64,000 nucleotides of DNA, from contig CM041297.1 in the NCBI GenBank assembly GCA_023052935.1, positions 97,300,484-97,364,483 of the forward strand. The letters run 5' to 3'. The position numbers and the translations under genes are program-made. The stretch is from Piezodorus guildinii. Taxonomy: Eukaryota; Arthropoda; Insecta; Hemiptera; Pentatomidae. Shown piece by piece: positions 44,019-54,618 of this stretch. Numbering within the stretch: position 1 is the first letter of the stretch; the number at the start of each line of letters is the position of its first letter. The notes under the pieces are model-generated. The model saw only the letters and a list, made by a program, of their open reading frames with translations. It did no database searches and was not told the origin of the DNA.

Positions 44019-45183
44019 ACTTTCACTTACCTATATATGAAATATATAGTTAGGGAGAGTATTGCGATCGTGAAAATTTTCAAATTTCACTTTTCAACGG
44101 AAATACACGTTTTACGGTCTCCTGAGTCCGAAAAAAAGGTTTGTGTGTATGTGTATGTCCGAGGGTGGTAACTTCCGTAAATGAAAAGCCCTATGGAACT
44201 TAAATTTCATATTTAAGACAACTATACGCCCGAGATGCTACATAAACTTTTTCATCAAAATCAGCTAACCAGAAGAGCCACTTTATATCATGCACTTTGC
44301 ACCTTTTAACGATTTTCTCAAAAACGGCTCTAAAATTTTAATTAAACTCGCTATATGGGCTTTAATATCATATAGGTTTCATGCTTAAATGCCGATATTT
44401 TAAAAAAAATTTCCCTAAAGTACCATTAATTTTATATATTCTATAAAAATATTCATATCATCTTGTAACCATTACAATTAATAAACGGGGAAATATATAA
44501 GTTGAACGAATTCGATATCCAACTAAAGGAGGAAACTGAAAAAAATATTTTTTTAATGCATTTTTTTTGTTTTTGAACATAAAAATAGTACAATAATAAT
44601 AATAATATACATGTATAATGTACAGTTGGAAAGAAAAATATTATCTTATACACAAGCTTGTAAAAGTTAATAAAGAGTCATGAAAAGTCGATAAAACTTA
44701 CTAATTGTGGGATCACTTGTTGATGGGTGGTTAGCATAACAGCCTCTTATGCCAAAGGTCACGGGTTCAAACCCGCAGGTGGTCCTAGGATTTTTTAATG
44801 GGAGTAAAAAATCCTTAGTTATGCCGTCCTTCGGAGGGGACGTTAAGAGGTGGTCCCGAGCCTGTGCGAAGTCAGGTACTCGTTAAAGATCCTTATCCTA
44901 ATAAAACCTGGATAGGCAAAATTTAGGACTCCCACTGTAGCATCGTCCGATTAGCCTTAGTTGCATAAAGTGACGTTGAATAAATAAACAATAAACTAAC
45001 TACTTAATTGTCGTATATAATTATATAATAGATTTTTTAATGAAACATATGTTTTTCAAGAAATTCAATTGAATTAGTTTTTTAATAGTTTTACTCAGTT
45101 TTATCTCTAACTGTATTTAAAAATTCTTTAATCAATTTTAAAAACGGAGGTAAGTGAAATTCGTGTATTGCCAGCACCAGATT
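44019..45183 (-). mobile_element. 880-bp TIR repeat, inverted copy split by a SINE
   Basis: On the minus strand it begins CTGGTGCTGGCAATACACGAATTTCACTTACC and ends GTAAGTGAAAGT at 44019-44030. The internal landmarks match copies 1 and 2. It is interrupted by SINE-A at 44707-44993; the flanking pieces continue each other with only a short duplication between them. Confidence 0.74.
44707..44993 (+). mobile_element. SINE-A, full-length copy inside the 880-bp repeat
   Basis: A complete head (TGATGGGTGGTTAGCATAAC; GGGTTCAAACCC), body and AAATAAACAATAAA tail. It is near-identical to the copies at 14321 and 38551. The flanks read CTTACTAATTG on the left and CTACTTAATTG on the right, an imperfect target duplication. 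The host repeat is therefore older. Confidence 0.8.
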
Positions 45184-45780
45184 TAAAAAAAAAATAGTAA
45201 TTATCGTATTTCTTCTTCATTCATTAAAAGTTTCGAGATCTAAAATTCGTAAGAAGATTTTTATTCAGGGGGTTTAAATTATGTAAATGGGATAGTTGAA
45301 AAAATATCTTGTGATCTGGTGGAAGAGAGTCTCAGTTTCCTATGTAGATAAAATATTTTATTGAATATTTGAACTATAAAGGTTAAATTGTCTGTACATG
45401 TTCCCAGGCTCTTAGTCCATGGTAATAAAATTGAAAGGTTGTTCCTCTTTGGTCAAGGTGATTCCAAGCAGAAACAAAAAATGGCCCATTATTGGTCACA
45501 TTACCAGAGGACTGCTCATGAAAGGGAAAAAGAACCGTTTAAGAAAGGGAAAACGTAGCTCCACTTTCAATTGCATTTTTTAGCCAAAACAAATTTACGG
45601 GTTCAGGTAAAATTCATGGAATCTTTTTTACCTTCTTCACTTAACTTACACCTAGACTCTTCGCGAAAGTTGTTTTTTACTCTTATTTTTTACAGGTAAA
45701 TATACATTCAGGTCACAACAGTAAGGCGAGTGGGGTCTTCTCTTTTTTCCTATGAGTTGGTTCAAAGACATTTTTTAAAT
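45184..45780. other. Unclassified spacer
   Basis: Moderately complex between 45380 and 45760, without recognised coding or repeat content. Confidence 0.3.
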
Positions 45781-47356
45781 CCGTGTCACCTTTGTTTATT
45801 CCACACACAACACTTTCAATTGACCATTCTACAAACCTCATGGTTTCAATGACTAATAATATTTACATTCCCACAATGTTAGCCTGTATAAATTAGGGAT
45901 TAACTTGTCTTAAGTCCAACGATAAATTCCGCAACCAAGGCTTAATCCCGTCATCGTGGAGAACTTCAATCTCAAGCTTACCGAGGAATAGTAAATATAT
46001 TCTCATCCTACAGGTTGTAGAGGCAAGTATATTTTATAAATGGTTGATTATAAGAAAAACAAGTAAATTTTAATATAGACTCAGAAAGCCATATTAAGAA
46101 AAATTCCAATCGATCATCAGGCAATGTCGATGAATATAAAATTAGCTTTTTATTTATTTTTAAAATTCTGATGTCATAATCTAAAAAAGTACTTAGACAC
46201 CTAATCAGTGTTCGTTGATTGCTACACAATTTTCAACTAAACTCCAAACTTCGGGCAGATTTATTAAATAAGTCAGAAATGAAGGGTGATTTGTCGAAAT
46301 ATCCAACGATATTTATAAGGAAAATGTAATAATCTTCACCGAAAGACCATGTTCTTTTAGCTATAGTTATTATTTAGCTATAGTTAAAACTATAGTTATC
46401 CTACACGTTACAATCTCGTTCTGAGGAGGATGGAACCACACTGGAAATTACATTTAAGCCAGTCTAGGCCGGATTCGAGACAGCTGTGTATGACAATTTG
46501 CAAACTTTTGCAAATCACGACCGAAGTTTATTTTATGCAATTTCAGGTTAATTATAAGAACAGATAATCCGTGTCACCTTTGTTTATTCCACACACAACA
46601 CTTTCAATTGACCATTCTACAAACCTCATGGTTTCAATGACTAATAATATTTACATTCCCACAATGTTAGCCTGTATAAATTAGGGATTAACTTGTCTTA
46701 AGTCCAACGATAAATTCCGCAACCAAGGCTTAATCCCGTCATCGTGGAGAACTTCAATCTCAAGCTTACCGAGGAATAGTAAATATATTCTCATCCTACA
46801 GGTTGTAGAGGCAAGTATATTTTATAAATGGTTGATTATAAGAAAAACAAGTAAATTTTAATATAGACTCAGAAAGCCATATTAAGAAAAATTCCAATCG
46901 ATCACCAGGCAATGTCGATGAATATAAAATTAGCTTTTTATTTATTTTTAAAATTCTGATGTCATAATCTAAAAAAGTACTTAGACACCTAATCAGTGTT
47001 CGTTGATTGCTACACAATTTTCAACTAAACTCCAAACTTCGGGCAGATTTATTAAATAAGTCAGAAATGAAGGGTGATTTGTCGAAATATCCAACGATAT
47101 TTATAAGGAAAATGTAATAATCTTCACCGAAAGACCATGTTCTTTTAGCTATAGTTATTATTTAGCTATAGTTAAAACTATAGTTATCCTACACGTTACA
47201 ATCTCGTTCTGAGGAGGATGGAACCACACTGGAAATTACATTTAAGCCAGTCTAGGCCGGATTCGAGACAGCTGTGTATGACAATTTGCAAACTTTTGCA
47301 AATCACGACCGAAGTTTATTTTATGCAATTTCAGGTTAATTATAAGAACAGATTAT
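45781..47356. repeat. 788-bp near-identical tandem duplication (two units)
   Basis: The unit at 45781-46568 is repeated directly at 46569-47356. Comparing the units by eye shows only one interior difference, T to C at 46121/46909, besides the boundary. The sequence carries CCACACACAACACTTTCAAT and several TAGCTATAGTTA words. It matches no transposon here and encodes no recognised protein. A very recent tandem duplication or an assembly artefact would both give this picture. Confidence 0.9.
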
Positions 47357-48760
47357 AGACAAAATTCTGTGATCTGATTAGTTACTTTTTATTTAAACCA
47401 AGTTTAAAAGTCTACCTGTTTGTTGGTAAATTCGACGAATAGCAGGCAACTTGCTCGTTGGAAATTTTTTTTTGAAAATATTTTACAATAATTCTTTACT
47501 TTTATAATGCCTATTTTAATAAATTATTACCTTTACTATTATAAATAATATATTAAATAATTTTTAAAAAATGTTTGTTATTTTAAAACCGATTGATGAA
47601 CGCGACTGTAAGATGGAAATGCAATAGATGGTTAGTTAACAAAGTTTAAAAGATGAACAGAATCATAATTGAATATAAGAACATTTCAATTTAGAAACGG
47701 AAAGGTGAAAAATAAGAACTGTTTCAGTATGAGTGATACAATTTTTCAGATCAGGAACAGTGTTAATAACTTAAAATTGCACTTCATCCTGAAAGAAAGT
47801 TCGTCGATAATAATAATTATTAATAATCAATGAAAAAAAATTATTAAAATAAATATTACAATAAAAAATACAATTCATAATATAATAATGAGATTAAAAA
47901 AAAAAAAAAAAAGATATTCACACTAGATATTGAAAGAGATATTTATATGAGCACATAATGTCATAAAATACAAAACAAAAAGAAAAAATTGGCTGATTCA
48001 ATTTATTGGGTAAATACAAGGACGGGCCAGAATGCAATTAGATTTAAAAAATTAGATGGACAGTTCCAAAATTGCTAGGTCCAAGAACTTACAGGTAGCA
48101 ATGGGTTGAAGGACCTCAAACCACCATAAAAAAAAACCTTGTATTGTGCAGAAAAACACTACGACCCTTGCCCTACCTACTTTTATTGCACCGGAGGGCT
48201 AGCCCTTAAAAAACTCCTGAACCCCAAAGAACCCTTCCTCGATTCTCCGATTGTCCTGTAGAAGAAAGGGTGACAGCGGACTGACATATTGGTCTCATTC
48301 CCTGAACCGGGATACAATTGTCGCATCCCACTTCCTACAACAGTCTGGAAGACTGGACATGGAGTAGGTCAGTGGTAACTTGGTCTTCGTGGTTCGAAAG
48401 CAGCACGAGTAAGTGATTATGGTATATATTGTATGATATTAATGCATGGATATATTAATTCAGTTCGGAGCTTATTATTATTATCAAGAGATTTTTTATT
48501 TTTATATTTAGCTGTATTTGTTATAATTATTTTATTATAATTTAATTAAAATCTGAGATTAAAAAGTAAGAGTAACAAAATAAATACAAGAATATGCTTT
48601 TTTAAATTATTTTTAAGAAAAGCACATACAAAATAAGACATAAAAGTAAGATGACTAAAATCAATAAATAAGTAATGTGAGGGATGAGAATAAAAAATAA
48701 ATTCTCCCCGACTGGCAAAAACAATGGACAGGCCATTCTATGTTGTACCGTTTTTCATTC
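47357..48760. other. Spacer, mostly AT-rich
   Basis: 48160-48400 is GC-richer. It contains GTAGGTCAGTGGTAACTTGG and GTGGTTCGAAAGC, which loosely resemble tRNA A and B boxes, but no SINE body or tail follows. Confidence 0.3.
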
Positions 48761-48775
48761 ATTGTAGTATTAAAA

Positions 48776-49090
48776 AAAAAACAAAAAAAAAACAACCTGT
48801 ACCACTACAACCCGTGAAGGGTCTTGGGCTCAGTACATATAGAGAGAGATTCGCACTGTTTCTAGGCCAACGGCCGTGCAATGAGGTGATTAAGCCTTAA
48901 TCACGCTCAGCCGCCAGGTTTTACCCCAATTATTTTGGGTACCCACTTTATAGAGGCTGGGTCTGCCCCAGGAGGGTCTCCATACCCTAGGTTCGCCCCC
49001 CGACTGTATTAACAGAATAAATAATATTCTGCCCCAGCCGGGATTCGAACCCAAGACCCGGAGCATAGCAGACTAGCGCTTGTAGTAGCG
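48776..49090 (-). mobile_element. SINE-B, best copy: T-tailed tRNA-derived SINE with target-site duplication
   Basis: On the minus strand the head has a strong B box (GGGTTCGAATCCCGG). The body continues through GGGGGGCGAACCTAGGGTAT and CACGGCCGTTGGCCTAGAAA, and the tail region CACGGGTTGTAGTGGTACAGG runs into about 20 T with one or two G. The perfect 15-bp duplication ATTGTAGTATTAAAA at 48761-48775 and 49091-49105 fixes both ends. So the T-rich stretch really is the 3' terminus. Other copies lie at 3047, 10094, 10433, 24560, 50560 and 51968. Confidence 0.87.
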
Positions 49091-49139
49091 ATTGTAGTAT
49101 TAAAAGGATCAAATTACTAATATCACTAATCTATAATTA

Positions 49140-49290
49140 TATTCCATTAATGATCATTCGAAATAAACTAAGAAAAAATGGGGGTTTCAAGCATGACTCT
49201 TTTTTTATTCAAACCAATGTAGCTCCTAAATGTTAGATTCTATCGATATTTTTGTTATATAACAAGAATATTTAACATTAAATTTCTAAT
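49140..49290 (+). repeat. Unclassified repeat fragment related to 16190-16520
   Basis: It shares the order CTTTTTTTATTC, a TCCTAAA word, a TCTATCGA/CTAGCGA word, a TATATAA stretch and a TTAAATTT end with the duplicated repeat near 16380-16470. Diverged. Confidence 0.35.
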
Positions 49291-49296
49291 AAAAAA

Positions 49297-50191
49297 ATCT
49301 GGTGCGGGCAACACACGACTTTCACTTACCTCCATTTTTAAAATCAATGAAAGAATTTTCATATACAGTTAGAGATAAAAATAAGTGAAATTATTAAGGA
49401 ATTAATTAAATTAAATTTCTATAGAAACATGTGTTTGATTCAAAAATCTATTATATTATTATCTAAAATAATCAGTTAGTGTTATGTTCATTTCATCACT
49501 CTCTATTAACTTTTAAAAGCTTGTGTATGAGATGATAATATTTCTAAAATCTTTAGCTTTCCAACGGTATATCATACATGTATATTACTGCTCTTATGTT
49601 CAAAAACGAAAAATTGCATTAAAAAAATATTTTTTCTGTTTTCTCCGTTAGTTGGGTATCGAATTTATTCAATTTATATGTTTACCAGTTTTTCATCAGC
49701 GTTAACAAGATAATCTAGTTATTATTATTGAATCTACAAAATTAAAGGTACTTTAGGGGAAGAAAATTTAAAATATCGGCATTTAAGCCCTGTCAGACCA
49801 TTTTTATTTAAATAAAACCTACATGATATTAAAGTCCATTAAATTTTACATCAATATAGCGAGTTTAATCAAAATCGTCCGAACCGTTTTTGAGAAAATC
49901 GAAAAAAGGTGCAAAATGCATGGTATAAAGTGCCTCTTCTGGTAGACTCATTTTGATGAAAAAAGTTTTGTCACGTCTCGGGCGTATAGATGTCTTAAAT
50001 ATGAAATTTCAGTTTCATATGACTTACCGTTTCCGCCCGGGAGTTACCACACACACAGACACACACACACACACACACAGACCTTTTTTCGGGACTTGGT
50101 TATTTGGACTCAGGGGACCCTAAAACGTGCATTTCCGTTGAAAAGTGGAATTCGAATATATATAGTAATTGAATATATAGTAAGTGAAAGT
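49297..50191 (+). mobile_element. 880-bp TIR repeat, copy 2
   Basis: It begins CTGGTGCGGGCAACACACGACTTTCACTTACC and ends GTAAGTGAAAGT. Internal landmarks match copy 1 closely, including the CA repeat, here longer, before GACCTTTTTTCGGGACTTGG. A short deletion or rearrangement removes the CACGATCGCAATACTT block near the right end, replaced by a duplicated TATATAGTAA sequence. No coding capacity. Confidence 0.74.
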
Positions 50192-50559
50192 AAAAACAGT
50201 TGCATTTTTTTTTTCATACCTCCTGGTTTTATTTTTACACAAAATACAATACAAATATGATATGTACACATGTCACAGATATTTGTCCTTTTATTACCCG
50301 AAGGTATTCTAAGGAGGATTTCTAAGTGCGCTGCATGCACTATTAACATTTCAAGGGCTTCTATGCCTTTATGTATCAATTACTAAACGGGAGGGACCAT
50401 TCTTCAGGTTGCAAATTTTTTAGCAACAACTTTACGGGCGTGTCGTAAAGTTAAATTTTGGGAGAAGAAAAAAAAACTTTAGACCCCAGCATTCTATTTA
50501 TCTTATTTTATTTTATTTTTTTCTATCATTCTTTAAATTTATTTGCATCTGTAAAAATT
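50192..50559. other. Unclassified spacer
   Basis: No supported feature. Confidence 0.3.
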
Positions 50560-50835
50560 TAAAACCTGTGCCTCTACAACCCATGAAGTGTCTTGGGCTC
50601 AGTACATATAGAGATTCGTACTGTTTCAAGGCCAAAGCCAGCGCAAGGAGGTGATTAGGCCTGAGCCACGCTCGGGCGCCAAGTTTCTCCCAATTTTTGG
50701 GGTATCTCTATAGAGGGTGGGTGAGCACCAAGAAGGTTTCCATACCCCAGGGTCGCTCCACGGCTGAAATAACAGAATAAATAATTCTGTCTCAGCCGGG
50801 ATTCGAACCTGGGACCCGGAGAACAGTAACCTAAT
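50560..50835 (-). mobile_element. SINE-B copy with tRNA-like head
   Basis: The minus strand shows a probable A-box region (GTGGATGGGACATTAGG), the B box (CAGGTTCGAATCCCGGCTG) and the body and tail regions of SINE-B. The T-tail is short or eroded (A-rich on the plus strand near 50550-50563). No target duplication was clear. Confidence 0.75.
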
Positions 50836-51967
50836 GTCCCATCCACGACAAACTTCGTCCTTTTAAAATATAATACAATAAGCAAATGTGTTATTTTATG
50901 TTGCTTTCAGACAAGATTCTCTCATCGGAAGAGAATAAAATATGTTTTAAAAAAATTGTCCTATGCAATATTTTTAAATAGGGGATGATTTATGAGAAAC
51001 TTTTGATTTTACCAGGTGACAATTATGGGTTTTATATTTATTTTTGAATCTACCCATTGTTTAAAAATGCCTGACTCCTTTTTTAAGAATAATGTGTTAA
51101 GAATTACGCACCTTCATTAGGAAATTCATCCTCTAAATTTTAGTTTCTTTCTCCCACATCCCATCGAAAATCATATCCCGCCGACAATATAAAGTCACTA
51201 GACATGTTTTTATACGTTTATATTTTTTCAATTTAATTAAAAAATATGATATATTAAATTTATTTCATTGGGGTCCAGATAAAACGTGAATGTCTGACAA
51301 AAAATATTATATGACTCAAAGACCCAACCCTCTTGTTATCCAAACAGGAAATATATGCAATATACAAATGTAAACAATATAGAGAACGAACATGGTCATC
51401 TTCCCCCCTACGTAATATTATCAACCCTTTCAGCCCTAGGAACTAATCCAGAAGGGCCGCTGAGAACAATGTATTACAGCCACCCCCGGGACAAAAACAC
51501 CCCAACAGGGCCCGTATCAAATAATCACCATGAATCAGCTCAGTTAACAGGTCCATTGTCTTCCATGACGGACGACCGTCCCGTTGATGAGGATATCGTC
51601 CGCTCTGAATCATCCTTCTGTTTTAGCCTCCCTAGGCTGCCCGCATAAGGAGGGGCTTTAGATTGGGACCTCCTATTTTAGTTTGATTGATCATTTATTC
51701 GTAGATACTATATAACTATCCTATCGATTTCATTTATTTATCATGCAACACCGAACGTGCGTTTTCGGAAAAAAATGTTAAATAATGAAAAATCAAACAT
51801 TTAGGAGTTTTAGAAGGCAGATCTCTGTCATGACTATTATAATTATTACAACTTTTGATAGGTTTTCGAAAATACTGTCATGTCATAATCACCAATCCTA
51901 CAACTAGTGACTAACTTTTTTTTTAAATTCCACTTCTTTATCCGTGAATAATTTGAGGGTGGATAAT
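50836..51967. other. Spacer with a GC-richer single-copy block
   Basis: 51330-51660 is GC-richer and holds a 97-codon frame (51355-51648, plus) with balanced composition. The product is not recognised. Conserved noncoding DNA and an orphan exon are both possible. Confidence 0.35.
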
Positions 51968-52165
51968 AATATAGTCCAGTGGTTATGGAAATGGGCAGGT
52001 GTTCTCCAGGCGCCAGGTTCAAACCTCGTTGAGGCAGAATAGTTAGTTATTCTGTTATTTAAACCGCGGATTAACCCTAGGGTGAGGAAAACTTATCGGG
52101 ACGATAAAAAGTGGGTACTCGAAAATTGGGGAAAGAACCAAACGCCAGAGCGTTTATCACATCTT
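51968..52165 (+). mobile_element. SINE-B, head-half copy
   Basis: A probable A box (TAGTCCAGTGGTTA) and B box (CAGGTTCAAACCTCG) are followed by CAGAATAGTTAGTTATTCTG and GTGGGTACTCGAAAATTGGGG. The tail half is missing. It is the copy with the clearest A box of this family. Confidence 0.68.
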
Positions 52166-52401
52166 TTTTTATCTTTTAGGGATAAATTTGTTTAAAATTA
52201 TTTGAAGCTAACACTACATTACCACACTACAAATAGATTTGTAAAGTAAATTTGCCAAACAATATCTTTTTACAATTAATTTAATAACCACAAAGAATTT
52301 TCCCTTTACAAAACCATTAAAATATATTAATTTAAAAAATTTGTTATCTCACAATGCAACAACAAAAGTGAATGATTCATTTTACAATATGTATATTCAT
52401 T

Positions 52402-52406
<5 letters not shown>

Positions 52407-52454
<48 letters not shown>
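52407..52454. repeat. (AT)n microsatellite
   Basis: An uninterrupted TA dinucleotide tract of about 48 bases. Confidence 0.95.
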
Positions 52455-52465
<11 letters not shown>

Positions 52466-52559
52466 GCAATGAAATGAGATTTTTGTGAATATCAACTAAT
52501 TTTAAATTAAAAAATAACGATATTTGACCATTTTAATGGTTGATGTTTGTTTATTCATT

Positions 52560-52748
52560 CAAATGTTCTATTATTCATTTAAAGACGATGCTACAGTGGA
52601 GTTCAAAATTTCGCCTATCCAAGTTTAATTAGGATAGCAATCTTTGACGAGTACTCGACAAGCATAGGCTCGGAACCACCCTTTTACACCTCCTTTGAAG
52701 AACGGGATAATTTGGGATTTCTTACTCTCATTAAAAAATCCTAGGTAT
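52560..52748 (-). mobile_element. SINE-A, 3'-half copy
   Basis: The minus strand contains CCTAGGATTTTTTAATGAGAG, GGTGGTTCCGAGCCTATGCT, TAATTAAACTTGGATAGGCG and ACTGTAGCATCGTC. The tRNA-like head is absent. Diverged. Confidence 0.7.
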
Positions 52749-54243
52749 AATGATTACTTCAAATCCAAAATCTGATTTTTAATTTTACATTCAACAAGCG
52801 TCTGTTCTGGATAATAGGTGTTGGAAGAGTAGATATTTGAATGTGGATATGGATGAAGAGTGTCGTATATAGAAAGGAATGGAACTACAAAATGTAATTT
52901 AATTATATTTGGGGGTTATAAAGCATAAATTGAAACACGATCGCTAATATATTTAGCGATTGAGCGGGACACAGACCATGTCCACTCAGTACATTAACAC
53001 CCGATCTCAGCACTATTGAATTAGGCACACAAGTAACAAACGAGAACCACTGGGCCGCGCATCGTCATAAAGTGTCATAAATACTATATAGGGCCGGACC
53101 CCCTAATAGCGCCCGAACAATCATCTTAAGGCCCGTGGATAAAGTTATAATTACGTTACGACGCCCGGGGCGGCCATTAACAAAATTACTCCACCCCGAG
53201 GGATAGATGGCAGCACAGGAGGGGAGGGGGAAAAAACCCCCGCCATGAGAAATAAATAATGATCTCCCCCGGCGTGATGTCTTGTTCCGAGGCGAGTTTC
53301 TATTAGCAGTAAATAAGAAGGAGTGGCTCCTAGCACCTGAACCACTCTCCTTATATCCTACCCGCTTCTCCAACCGCTCCGCAAACTTGGAATTACTCGA
53401 GGAAATTCCTCCGTGGCAATTTAAATCCGCAATGGCGAAACGATTTGTAGACACTTATATCCTGGTTTAATTTACTGTTAATAATGAGGGAGCACTTAAT
53501 AGACATTAATTACTAAATATTAGAACGAAATTAATTTTCTAATTTGATAAATCATTAATCTAATAAACCAGAAAAGAATAAATAAAAATTAATGCCCTCT
53601 ATTTTTATATCAGGTATACTTTTTCAAGATGCATCGAAACAAATATTGGAAAAAAAATCGTCCCGCCACTGTACACAATAAGTACCTAGCTTTGTCCAGA
53701 AACTATGAAGCCAATTTCTTTTAATGTGCACACCAGAGGTCTAAATTTCAAATATAGTTGTAGGGAGAAATAAAATAAAATAATGTAAATAATTAAAAGA
53801 GAAAAAATTGTAAATATTATAAATTTGTATTAGAGTAGAAAAAAAAAAATTGAAAATGTACGTGAAATATGACCAAGGGATTGATTTGGTATGCTCTGTT
53901 ATTTAAGCAACCCGATGTATTTGGATTGCAGCATTGCTAAATAAATAAAGCATTTCTCTCTCTTGAACGAATGACACCGAGAACTTCAAAATAGAGCCCA
54001 AAACGGGAAATTAACATCAGCCGGTTTGTTTCAAAATGGCAAACGACTAGATATACTTAGCGTCCATTACTGCAAGTGAAAGATGTTAAATGTTTTTGAA
54101 TTAGCGAACCAAGTATTGAAAAAAAAAAAAGTTGACAAGAGATAAAAATAAAGAAAAGGTGTAATAATCCGGAATTAGTGAGCGAAATTTATATCTTTAA
54201 AAGATCAGGTAAAAATAATCCGAGACACTTTGAACTTGGTCAT
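52749..54243. other. Spacer with a GC-richer single-copy block
   Basis: 52940-53480 is the longest GC-richer island outside the LINEs. Overlapping frames on both strands reach 129 codons, but no product is recognised. It contains homeodomain-compatible words such as GCCATTAAC and CAATTTAAATCC. It may be a conserved regulatory element or an exon of an unknown gene. Confidence 0.38.
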
Positions 54244-54618
54244 GAATTGAGACGTTGAGTTTCAAAAGGTGCTGTATACATTCTAGGAAATTTTACAGAA
54301 CGCGCACAATTAATATATTATTAAACCGACTTATTTGATTTTCTTCGCGTTAATATCTAGATTTGTTTTTTTGATATATCAATAACACAATATAAAAGTT
54401 ATGGAATGAAATGGTTAAGTATGATATGAAAAGAACTAAATGCCTAATCAGTACCTTTGGAAAATGACTGCATTTCTAAATAGCGTTTTTAATGTACTTG
54501 AGAGTTCATTAAATAAAATCAAGTAGGAAATTTAGGCAAAAATAAATTATGAGAATACAAATATGTCAAAATATCAATTTGTCAGAAATTTCCTTTTTGG
54601 AAAACAACGTCTCAATTG
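54244..54618. mobile_element. MITE with TTGAGACGTTG inverted termini, copy B
   Basis: The left end AATTGAGACGTTG matches the complement of the right end CAACGTCTCAATT. It shares TTCTAGGAAATTTTACAG and ACTTGAGAGTTCATTA with copy A at 27484-28179 but lacks the SINE. It serves as the empty-site reference for that insertion. Confidence 0.78.

Noticed and set aside
46008..47017. Two nearly identical 73-codon minus-strand frames
   Set aside because: They are identical because the DNA is tandemly duplicated, not because of protein conservation; no product is recognised.
48300..48410. Possible SINE head with GTAGGTCAGTGGTA and GGTTCGAAAGC
   Set aside because: No body, tail, target duplication or second copy; likely chance.
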